Below, piece by piece: positions 1-5,082 of a DNA stretch of 5,082 nt. Numbering within the stretch: position 1 is the first letter of the stretch; each line of letters begins with the position of its first letter. The stretch spans positions 1 through 5,082 of the forward strand of contig SWDL01000272.1 in NCBI GenBank assembly GCA_005116795.1. Reading direction: 5' to 3'. The notes beneath the pieces were generated by a model. The model had not been told where the DNA came from and searched no databases. It saw only the letters and a list, made by a program, of their open reading frames with translations. The DNA is from Nitrospira sp. (GTDB lineage Bacteria > Nitrospirota > Nitrospiria > Nitrospirales > Nitrospiraceae). Position numbers and translations under genes: made by a program.

Positions 1-160
1 CGTAGAACCGATAGGCCAGCACATAGATACAGGCCGCCGCCACGACCAGCCAGAGACCATTCACCTTTTCATGGGGATTGACGAGACCGGTCACAAAGGC
101 GAGGGACACCGTGCCCAGCAAGGCAAGGAGGCCCCAGACAAGCACTTTCAACGCCGCCAT
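1..160 (-). CDS. cstA: CstA-family transporter (carbon starvation protein A), N-terminal part, truncated by window edge
   Basis: Reading leftwards from the ATG at 160-158 gives 53 codons without a stop before the window ends. The residues include VNGLWLVVAAACIYVLAYRFY-like sequence (residues 33-53), which closely matches, from memory, the start of Escherichia coli CstA (INALWIVVASVCIYLIAYRFY). Two membrane segments are visible, about residues 5-26 and 34-51. CstA-family proteins are large multi-pass inner-membrane carriers, linked to peptide or pyruvate uptake under carbon limitation. Only a small fraction of the gene is present, so the subfamily (CstA or BtsT-like) and its true substrate are not settled. 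An in-frame ATG at 169-167 is possible, but the AGGA at 172-169 lies 8 bases before the ATG at 160 and abuts or overlaps the one at 169, so I prefer 160. It follows the glycan genes on the same strand after a 192-base gap and is probably a separate functional unit. Confidence 0.82.
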   Translation of the reverse strand, partial: MAALKVLVWGLLALLGTVSLAFVTGLVNPHEKVNGLWLVVAAACIYVLAYRFY

Positions 161-168
161 GCGCGACA

Positions 169-172
169 TCCT
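169..172 (-). promoter_or_regulatory. Ribosome binding site of the CstA-family gene
   Basis: The minus strand reads AGGA, then 8 bases, then the ATG at 160-158. This spacing decides between the two in-frame ATG codons: the upstream ATG (169-167) overlaps the motif and could not use it. Confidence 0.5.
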
Positions 173-250
173 AGCACAAAAAGAACGAGGGGGAGCGACA
201 CAGACTGCCCTTCGTGCTCACGCCCCTGCCACGATGAAACGGTGATCGTT

Positions 251-318
251 CGACGCGCGGAGTTGGGGGCGCCCAGGTCTCTGCCATCACACTTCATCCC
301 TGCAATCCTCGCGCGTCG
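251..318. repeat. Perfect 9-bp inverted repeat with 50-base spacer
   Basis: CGACGCGCG at 251-259 is the exact reverse complement of CGCGCGTCG at 310-318. The spacer is 50 bases and contains the palindrome GGGCGCCC (267-274). The arms are GC-only apart from one A/T pair, so chance in a GC-rich region is a real possibility. If used in RNA it would form a long-range stem in the 3' region of the glycan transcript or in the leader of the CstA-family gene. Confidence 0.35.
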
Positions 319-321
319 GCG

Positions 322-348
322 GACCGCCACGCAGTAGTGTGTGCGGTC
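322..348 (-). terminator. Hairpin just after the GT-C stop codon, possible terminator or 3'-end structure
   Basis: On the minus strand GACCGC-A-CAC, an 8-base loop (ACTACTGC), and GTG-GCGGTC pair as a 9-bp stem with one bulged A. It starts 4 bases after the TAA at 355-353. No U tract follows, so it is not a standard Rho-independent terminator; it could be a 3'-end stabilising stem or act with Rho. An overlapping smaller hairpin (GGCGGTCCGCC) is possible. Confidence 0.35.
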
Positions 349-352
349 GCTG

Positions 353-2026
353 TTAACGGTGAATGGGCTTGATCTGGAAGGACTTCTCTTTGCCGAGACC
401 TGGAAACGGCATCGTGAGCGTATCGGGGGTATCGACGGGGGATAGAAAGCGGTAGACGCGGATTTGACTGGGACGCGGGAGCGCGACCTGGAAGGTTTTC
501 ACCCACTGAAAATCCTTGCCCGTGACGGCCGCCCGGAGCAGACGCGCCGCACCCACTTCATCGGTAAAGCCCTTCTCTTCGATCGCCAGCCACCGGCACC
601 CACAGCCGGTTCGTAAGGCCTCGGTGACCCCGTCCGCTGAGGCGACACGTTCGGTCAAGTTCCAGTTGGCGAAGATCGTGCTCGCGTACAGCAACTTGCT
701 GCCGAGCACCACGCCCCGCTTGAAGTGCGGATCGTCGGCGCGGACGTAGAAGGTGAACACGCCGTCATCACTGCCATCGTAGAAGACCCGCTCGCCGGGC
801 GCCTCTTTGCCCAGGAACGCGACCACCTCTTCAAATCCCTCGACAGCCGGCACCTGTGTGAAGGGGGCCGAGAGAAGATGGAACGCAATCACCGCCGTGA
901 GCGCGCTGCCGATCACCCAGTCGGCCTCACGGCCAAGACGAGCGGTCAGCCAGGTGGCGGACGCCGCCAGCCCGAGGACCCCAAGCATGACCGCCGGACC
1001 GGTGAGGATGAGCGCATAGCGCGGTTCTTTTGCGTCGAGGTACGACAGTCCGATGTAGCAGACCAACACCCACACGAGCATGAGCCAGGTTTCCCGCCGC
1101 CACGGTTGGCGCAGGACCCCGACGCCCAGCGCCAGCGCCGCGAGCCCGAGGATCGGCAGACTGAAGAGCATCGGGATTTTCTCCACGTACACGAGCCACC
1201 GGTCGACATCGAAGTACGTTTTCCACCAGTCGGGTGTGAGCGCTTGCGCAACGCCGGGCAGCACATGTTCCATATGGCTCGGCGCCCATTTCGCGGCCAT
1301 GACCACCCAGGGCACGATAATCATGGCGGAGAGGAGCGTAAAGACCCAGGTCTTGGGCATGCGTAGCAGATCCCATCGGCGATCCACGAACACCCACGCC
1401 CCCATGACGAGCACCATCAGTCCCGCCGGGAAGTAGGTCATGACGGTGAGGACGCCAAAGAGAAACGTCAGCTCCATGTGACGCGACGTGGGCGCGTCCA
1501 TCCACCGGCGGCCGTGATAGAGCGCCGCGATCCCGAGCGCCATGGACGGCACGTTCAACATCACGGCATGGCTCCACATGATGACCCCCGGCTGCACCGA
1601 CACCAACAGACCACCCCAGCCTGCCTCTTCGGAGACCCACCGCCTGAGCCAAGCCATGACATAGAGGCCGGCGAGGCAGGCGAACATCAACACCAGTCCT
1701 TTGGCCACGTAGGGATAAGGCCCGAAGACCCCGAAGGCGGCTCCCTCAAGGAGATAGAACACCGGGGGATAGGTGACAGGATTGATCGCCGGATAGCGCG
1801 CATGATAGCTGAGCGCAAACTCGACCGGATCGACGGGGAAGCTCTTGAGGAAATCCCACCAGAACAGCCCATTCATCGCATGGCGGGGCGCATCGCCCTG
1901 GGCCCAGAGACCGCTGTTGTCGGAATGGAGCCATGCGACGTACCCGCAAGTCGCCAGCACGCCCAGCGCTTGGTAGACCACGGATCGCCCACCCTGCCAG
2001 TCCCGCCAATTCCTGGGGTTTGACAC
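353..2026 (-). CDS. GT-C fold membrane glycosyltransferase (PMT/ArnT-like, GT39/GT83 type)
   Basis: A 557-residue multi-pass inner-membrane protein with about ten or eleven hydrophobic segments (roughly 15-33, 85-102, 106-125, 137-150, 153-171, 184-212, 228-245, 285-304, 313-330, 337-360, 369-388), then a soluble tail of about 165 residues (393-557) predicted to be periplasmic. Family features are an acidic residue in the first outer loop (QGDAPRH, D45), TYPPVFYLLEG at 85-95, and KEPRYALIL (333-341), like the K-x-PRYLLP motif of this class. Such enzymes transfer a sugar from a polyprenyl-phosphate donor to a lipid, glycan or protein at the periplasmic face; donor and acceptor here are unknown. 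I chose the GTG at 2026-2024, giving MSNPRNW, because GGGAGGGG lies 8 bases upstream. The frame is open further, to 2326, but that extension looks non-coding and runs into the preceding glycosyltransferase. The gene follows the GT2 gene after 152 bases and is the last glycan gene seen. Class is secure, function is not. Confidence 0.85.
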   Translation of the reverse strand: MSNPRNWRDWQGGRSVVYQALGVLATCGYVAWLHSDNSGLWAQGDAPRHAMNGLFWWDFLKSFPVDPVEFALSYHARYPAINPVTYPPVFYLLEGAAFGVFGPYPYVAKGLVLMFACLAGLYVMAWLRRWVSEEAGWGGLLVSVQPGVIMWSHAVMLNVPSMALGIAALYHGRRWMDAPTSRHMELTFLFGVLTVMTYFPAGLMVLVMGAWVFVDRRWDLLRMPKTWVFTLLSAMIIVPWVVMAAKWAPSHMEHVLPGVAQALTPDWWKTYFDVDRWLVYVEKIPMLFSLPILGLAALALGVGVLRQPWRRETWLMLVWVLVCYIGLSYLDAKEPRYALILTGPAVMLGVLGLAASATWLTARLGREADWVIGSALTAVIAFHLLSAPFTQVPAVEGFEEVVAFLGKEAPGERVFYDGSDDGVFTFYVRADDPHFKRGVVLGSKLLYASTIFANWNLTERVASADGVTEALRTGCGCRWLAIEEKGFTDEVGAARLLRAAVTGKDFQWVKTFQVALPRPSQIRVYRFLSPVDTPDTLTMPFPGLGKEKSFQIKPIHR

Positions 2027-2034
2027 GTCGTTCG

Positions 2035-2042
2035 CCCCTCCC
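2035..2042 (-). promoter_or_regulatory. Ribosome binding site deciding the GTG start of the GT-C gene
   Basis: The minus strand reads GGGAGGGG, then CGAACGAC, then the GTG at 2026-2024. This is a strong Shine-Dalgarno sequence with an 8-base gap. It supports the non-ATG start over the longer open frame upstream. Confidence 0.6.
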
Positions 2043-2052
2043 TCACGATCTG

Positions 2053-2081
2053 CAGGCCCACCCGTGCGCAAGAAGGGCCTG
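2053..2081 (-). other. Leader hairpin upstream of the GT-C gene
   Basis: CAGGCCC (2053-2059) and GGGCCTG (2075-2081) are a perfect 7-bp inverted repeat around a 15-base loop, placed 11 bases upstream of the ribosome binding site of the GT-C gene. There is no U run after it, so termination is unlikely. It could stabilise or separate the downstream message, or be chance. Confidence 0.3.
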
Positions 2082-2178
2082 TTCCCAATTTCGGTCGATT
2101 TGGTGGAGACTACAGCACAGGGTGAGTTCAGCCACGACTCGAACCCCGTGGAACCCCTGGTGACGCGGGAGAATTGCG

Positions 2179-3645
2179 CTAGGCCGCGCGCGCTTCGACC
2201 GAGTCTGCATCCGCCGGCTTCGGGGTCGTCACATAGGGGACTCGACGATCCACAAGCACGTCGAGGACCGCAAGCACCACCCACGGGCACTTGACTACCT
2301 GTAAAAGAACCGCCCGCCAGTGCCATCCCCGTTCACGCACGGGGTCCAGATAGAACCGCTGCGCAAAGGCTCGGCACAGAACCATAGACAGGACGAAGAG
2401 GCCGCCACTCACCACAAGCCCGGGGGTCACAAGAGCCCTGCCGGCACCGGAGCCGACGAGCACGGCTCCGAAGCACACGACCGACATGACGATGATGCCG
2501 GCAAGTACATAGTGGAGGCCCTGAACCAGACTGACGATCCATGCGCGCCAGGGAAGAGAGGAAAAGAGACCGGGCACCACCCGGCACTTCAGATCGAGGA
2601 TGGCCCGAGCCCACCGGCGCTGTTGTCTTAGATAACTCTCCCAATCGGCCGGCGTCAGGCCTCGCGCCAGAATCTCCGGCACGTAGACGCCGGCCCACCC
2701 CGCCTGTCGGTAGTGCAGGGTGAGGAGCAGGTCATCGGCGTCGTGCGCGGCGTAGCCTCCGACCGCGTTCAACGCGCGCACGCGGTGCGTATTGTGGCAG
2801 CCGATCACCAGCGCATGCCCGCGTCCATAGCAGGCCATCTGAAAGGTAGAGTAGAACCCGTAGGTTTCTTCGGCCGCCCCTCGCGCCACGAGGCTCTGAT
2901 CCTGATTCGAATAGGCTTGTGGAGTTTGGACGTAGCCCACCTGGTCGTCATCAAAGTAGCCCAACACCTTGTCGAGAAACGACGGATCCGGCATATGATC
3001 CGGGTCAAAGGCCGAGACAATGTCGTAGCGGGCGTAGCCCACCTCGTGGAGCCAAGCATTATAATTCCCGTGCTTGCTTGGAAACTGAAAGGGGCCTCGC
3101 GCTGTTCGATAGGCCGGCTTGGATGCCCGGCTGTAGTGCCGCGCGCCAAGCCGCGCGCACAGGTTCCGCACCTCGAGCCGATCGCCCTCGTCGAGCACCC
3201 ACGTCTCATGGGGGTAGTCCAGCGCCACCAGCGCCCGCAGGGTGCGCTCAAGCAGGTTGAACGACTCCGCACCCAGCACATAGGTCGTGGCGACACCGAC
3301 TTTCCAACCACGTCGCGCGGGCATCGGCACGGGCCGCTTCATCGACGGCAACAGGAACCACCGCGCTTGTTGGTTGATGAACAGGAATGCGAGCGCCAGT
3401 GAGAGCGCGCTCATGATGAGAGGTCTGGTTCCCCATTGGTCCAGAACGACCCAGGACGAGACGAACAGGGCCATGCTGCTGAGACTCAGGAAAGACAGGA
3501 ACAGAAAATGTCGATGGTCCCGCCCTTGAAACACGCGTTCGGCACACACCAACGACCGATGAGCCTCGTCCCTGACGCTCAGATTGGACGGGGCCCTCTC
3601 GACCTGTCTGCCTGTGGCCGAGCGAGAGGACGCCCTCACCGTCAT
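2179..3645 (-). CDS. Processive-type family 2 glycosyltransferase, cellulose/hyaluronan synthase-like membrane enzyme
   Basis: A 488-residue inner-membrane enzyme. It has two N-terminal membrane segments (about 47-66 and 75-98), a cytoplasmic GT-A domain (about 113-350), and three or so C-terminal membrane segments (about 366-395, 405-425, 446-465). Motifs in order are DEGDR (152-156, UDP-sugar site), KHGNYN (191-196), FDPDH (213-217, the metal-binding DxD), TPQ (241-243), HDADD (301-305, at the place of the catalytic TED/ED motif) and QQRRW (341-345, the QxxRW motif of processive synthases). This predicts use of a nucleotide sugar to make a beta-linked chain or to load a membrane acceptor. 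The PilZ domain of bacterial cellulose synthase BcsA is absent and the protein is much shorter than BcsA, so no cyclic-di-GMP control is seen. The ATG at 3645-3643 overlaps the TGA of the ATPase gene (ATGA), showing translational coupling. An upstream in-frame TTG at 3702 would add 19 charged residues and is less likely. The product sugar is unknown. Confidence 0.88.
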   Translation of the reverse strand: MTVRASSRSATGRQVERAPSNLSVRDEAHRSLVCAERVFQGRDHRHFLFLSFLSLSSMALFVSSWVVLDQWGTRPLIMSALSLALAFLFINQQARWFLLPSMKRPVPMPARRGWKVGVATTYVLGAESFNLLERTLRALVALDYPHETWVLDEGDRLEVRNLCARLGARHYSRASKPAYRTARGPFQFPSKHGNYNAWLHEVGYARYDIVSAFDPDHMPDPSFLDKVLGYFDDDQVGYVQTPQAYSNQDQSLVARGAAEETYGFYSTFQMACYGRGHALVIGCHNTHRVRALNAVGGYAAHDADDLLLTLHYRQAGWAGVYVPEILARGLTPADWESYLRQQRRWARAILDLKCRVVPGLFSSLPWRAWIVSLVQGLHYVLAGIIVMSVVCFGAVLVGSGAGRALVTPGLVVSGGLFVLSMVLCRAFAQRFYLDPVRERGWHWRAVLLQVVKCPWVVLAVLDVLVDRRVPYVTTPKPADADSVEARAA

Positions 3646-4919
3646 CGCCCGCCCCCGCCCGTGCTTGTTCCGGCGCGACTCTTCTTCCCACCGATGTCCC
3701 AATGTTGGTGCAAGCGGGGCATGCTCCGTGGCCGGCTGGTCGGACGGACACAGAGCGGATAGGCGCTGAAGTGCCCGTCATAGGCATAGCTCCAACTGGC
3801 TTCGTGAAAACTCACGTCCACGAAATACCACCCCGGAGGAAGGTCCAATTCTTCGAGCGTCAACGCAATCTGCCCCTCTCCCTGCGCCGGCGGAATGGCC
3901 ACGCCCGATGACTCGGTATTCGCCTCATAGCAGATGGCGCCGTCATACCGACGAATCCTCACTTGGAGGATCGGCGACGGCACCGGGGTTTTGGCGCGAT
4001 AGAACACCTCGATGCGCAGGGGATCGCCGACTTCCACCTCGGAGGTCGGAAGGTCATCGAGTCCCGCCACGGAGACTTTCGTGATCTCCAACTCCAGCGA
4101 TCCAATGCGGTTTTCATGCAGACGCAGTTCGACTCCCGTGTGGGTGTGAAGAATCGGATGGGAGGTCGGCGTCCGGCGGCGCGTCTCCGTGTCGCGGAGG
4201 TATTGATTGACCACGTCCCCCGCCTTGCCTTGGGCCATCACCCGTCCCCGCAGCAACCACAGGGCCTCATCGCAGAGTTCGCCGATCATCGAGGTATCGT
4301 GCGAGACCAGAATGATCGTGGCCCCCTCGGCTTTAAACTGTTTGATCCGATCCAGGCACTTCCGTTGGAAGGCCAGGTCACCGACGGCCAGGACTTCATC
4401 CACCAAGAGAATGTCGGGGCGCACGTGAGTCGACACGGCAAATCCCAGTCGCATCTGCATGCCGCTGCTGTAGGTGCGCAGCGGCATATCAATGAATTGC
4501 TCCAATTCGGCAAAGGCCACGATGGAGTCGAACCGGTCGGCCACTTCCCGGCGAGTCAATCCGTTGATGACCCCGCTGATGTAGACATTATCCCGACCCG
4601 TCAGTTCGGAGTGAAATCCCGCCGACAGGCTGAGCAGAGCACCGATCCGTCCCTGCGTCTGGACTCGACCCTCGTCGGGAAGCATGACCTTGCCCATCAC
4701 CTGGAGGAGCGTCGACTTGCCCGATCCGTTATGCCCGATAATGCCGACCATGTGCCCGGAGGGCACGGACAGATGGACATCCCGGAGCGCCCAGAAGGTT
4801 TCCACGGACTTGATGCGACGGAACCCCCCCTGGATCACTTCCTGGAGCGTCCAGGGCCGGCCGGCATGATAGCGCTGAAACCGTTTTCCGACCCCATCGA
4901 CAACCACACGGTAGCTCAT
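3642..4919 (-). CDS. wzt: Polysaccharide ABC exporter ATPase, Wzt-like, with C-terminal carbohydrate-recognition type domain
   Basis: A 425-residue cytoplasmic ATPase expected to pair with the permease encoded just upstream and to power export of a lipid-linked polysaccharide (O-antigen, capsule or similar). The nucleotide-binding domain covers about residues 1-245: GHNGSGKST (Walker A, 62-70), YSSGMQMRL (signature of this exporter subfamily, 150-158), ILLVDE (Walker B with catalytic Glu, 170-175), AVGD (178-181) and SHD (206-208, switch His). All key residues are intact. Residues about 262-392 form a second, beta-rich domain ending in PPGWYFVDVSF and AYPLCV, as in Wzt C-terminal domains, which in O9a-type systems bind the modified end of the finished glycan. 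The last 30 residues (396-425) are a basic, Ser/Pro/Gly-rich tail unlike the family. The ATG overlaps the permease stop (TAATG) and is preceded by GAGGAG; its TGA overlaps the GT2 start. The name wzt denotes the family; the exported glycan is unknown. Confidence 0.93.
   Translation of the reverse strand: MSYRVVVDGVGKRFQRYHAGRPWTLQEVIQGGFRRIKSVETFWALRDVHLSVPSGHMVGIIGHNGSGKSTLLQVMGKVMLPDEGRVQTQGRIGALLSLSAGFHSELTGRDNVYISGVINGLTRREVADRFDSIVAFAELEQFIDMPLRTYSSGMQMRLGFAVSTHVRPDILLVDEVLAVGDLAFQRKCLDRIKQFKAEGATIILVSHDTSMIGELCDEALWLLRGRVMAQGKAGDVVNQYLRDTETRRRTPTSHPILHTHTGVELRLHENRIGSLELEITKVSVAGLDDLPTSEVEVGDPLRIEVFYRAKTPVPSPILQVRIRRYDGAICYEANTESSGVAIPPAQGEGQIALTLEELDLPPGWYFVDVSFHEASWSYAYDGHFSAYPLCVRPTSRPRSMPRLHQHWDIGGKKSRAGTSTGGGGR
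3648..3660 (-). promoter_or_regulatory. G-rich segment before the GT2 start, probable Shine-Dalgarno substitute
   Basis: The minus strand reads GGGCGGGGGCGGG and then CG before the ATG at 3645. The central GGGGG (3656-3652) can pair with the CCUCC anti-Shine-Dalgarno through one G-U pair and lies 6 bases from the start. The same bases encode the Gly-rich end of the ATPase protein. Confidence 0.4.
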
Positions 4920-5082
4920 TAAATCTCCTCGACGAATCGATATCGGGTCCGCAGGAAGATCTTGTACCCCACCACCAGGACCAGGATCGCCCCGAGTCCG
5001 AGTCGCCCCATCACCGCCACATCCGGCAGGTCGCCTCGAATCAGGATCGCCCGATAGGCGTCAATCATGGCCACCATCGGAT
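4919..5082 (-). CDS. wzm: ABC-2 type polysaccharide export permease (Wzm-like), C-terminal end only
   Basis: The frame from the window edge to the TAA at 4921-4919 gives 53 residues. They start PMVAMIDAYRAILIRGDLPD, contain one membrane segment (about GLGAILVLVVGY) and end FVEEI. The pattern N-P-M-x-x-x-I-x-x-Y-R, a short loop with a Pro-Asp, a last membrane helix, then G-Y-x-x-F and a charged end with Phe near the C-terminus is what I know from the final part of Wzm-type permeases of O-antigen and capsule ABC exporters. The partial codon at the edge (xAT) is compatible with the Asn usual before Pro. The protein would form the membrane channel through which the Wzt-like ATPase drives a lipid-linked glycan to the periplasm. 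Its stop shares one base with the ATPase start, so the two subunits are made together. Most of the gene lies outside the window. Confidence 0.85.
   Translation of the reverse strand, partial: PMVAMIDAYRAILIRGDLPDVAVMGRLGLGAILVLVVGYKIFLRTRYRFVEEI
4925..4930 (-). promoter_or_regulatory. Ribosome binding site of the Wzt-like gene
   Basis: GAGGAG on the minus strand lies 5 bases before the ATG at 4919-4917 and inside the last codons of the permease gene (both Glu codons). It confirms this start and adds to the coupling made by the one-base TAATG overlap. Confidence 0.7.

Larger units (their letters stand above)
161..352. other. Intergenic region between the GT-C gene and the CstA-family gene
   Basis: This 192-base stretch carries no convincing gene; short open frames through it on both strands have no recognisable composition or family features. 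It should hold the end of the glycan transcript and any promoter for the CstA-family gene. I see two inverted-repeat structures (322-348, and arms 251-259 with 310-318) and a GGGCGCCC palindrome at 267-274. I see no convincing -35/-10 pair for the minus strand; TAGGAT at 173-168 resembles a -10 box but coincides with the ribosome binding site. The minus strand has a T run (TTCTTTTT) around 178-186, without a good hairpin directly before it. Confidence 0.6.
2027..2178. other. 152-base gap between the two glycosyltransferase genes
   Basis: This is the only sizeable break among the four glycan genes. It stays open in the frame of the downstream GT-C gene but encodes mixed polar, Cys- and Gly-rich sequence with no family resemblance. 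It contains a 7-bp hairpin (2053-2081) and a 5-bp stem, CCACG/CGTGG, at about 2131-2150. I see no convincing promoter. It may hold a leader, a weak promoter or an RNA processing site. Confidence 0.45.

Noticed and set aside
219..236. TGGCAGGGGCGTGAGC on the minus strand, resembling a sigma-54 promoter (-24/-12).
   Set aside because: The GG and GC elements are 11 bases apart rather than 10 and the -12 element is poor; support is too weak to call.
178..240. Possible intrinsic terminator using the TTCTTTTT run on the minus strand before the CstA-family gene.
   Set aside because: Only a 4-bp GAGC/GCTC pairing precedes it, with a large loop, which is not enough for a terminator stem.
725..1366. 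Long plus-strand open frames opposite the GT-C gene (also 1478-2023).
   Set aside because: They are polar, Arg/His/Pro-rich translations opposite a clearly coding membrane protein, as expected for antisense shadows in GC-rich DNA.
2125..2160. Sequence GGGGTTCGAGTCGTGG on the minus strand resembling the T arm of a tRNA.
   Set aside because: The five bases on each side of the TTCGAGT loop do not pair as a T stem, and no acceptor, D or anticodon arm can be assembled around it. Only a CCACG/CGTGG stem forms.
3646..3702. Longer GT2 N-terminus starting at the TTG at 3702.
   Set aside because: It would add 19 charged residues and a 61-base overlap with the ATPase gene, using a rare start; the ATG in the ATGA overlap is a better start.
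3248..3787. Minus-strand open frame overlapping the ends of the ATPase and GT2 genes.
   Set aside because: It lies out of frame across two well-supported genes and has no recognisable domain.
3963..4922. 319-codon plus-strand open frame opposite the Wzt-like gene.
   Set aside because: It mirrors the intact ABC ATPase frame, shows no family features and has shadow-like composition rich in His, Arg and Gly.

Overview
The window is GC-rich, every gene I can support lies on the minus strand, and genes are tightly packed. It looks like the downstream end of a cell-surface polysaccharide locus of a Gram-negative bacterium, followed by an unrelated metabolic transporter gene. A high-GC group such as Nitrospirota or a deltaproteobacterium would fit, but this is a guess from style and nothing in the sequence fixes the taxon.

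Read in the direction of transcription (right to left), the layout is: (1) 5082-4919, the last 53 codons of an ABC-2 type polysaccharide permease (Wzm-like); (2) 4919-3642, its ATPase partner, a Wzt-like protein with an extra C-terminal domain of the carbohydrate-recognising kind; (3) 3645-2179, a membrane glycosyltransferase of family 2 with cellulose-synthase/hyaluronan-synthase style motifs; (4) a 152-base gap; (5) 2026-353, a multi-pass GT-C type glycosyltransferase of the PMT/ArnT-like class with a soluble C-terminal domain; (6) a 192-base intergenic stretch with inverted repeats; (7) 160-1, the first 53 codons of a CstA-family (carbon starvation protein A) transporter.

The first three genes are joined by stop/start overlaps (TAATG and ATGA), so they are almost certainly one translationally coupled operon. 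The GT-C gene probably belongs to the same transcript but has its own strong ribosome binding site. The likely joint job is to build, modify and export a glycan: the GT2 enzyme extends or starts a chain from a nucleotide sugar at the cytoplasmic face, Wzm/Wzt moves a lipid-linked glycan across the inner membrane, and the GT-C enzyme adds a sugar from a polyprenyl-phosphate donor on the periplasmic side. The substrate cannot be read from the sequence.

The most notable point is the coupling of a processive-looking GT2 synthase with an ABC exporter, two export routes normally regarded as alternatives. No CRISPR array, mobile element, tRNA or rRNA was found.
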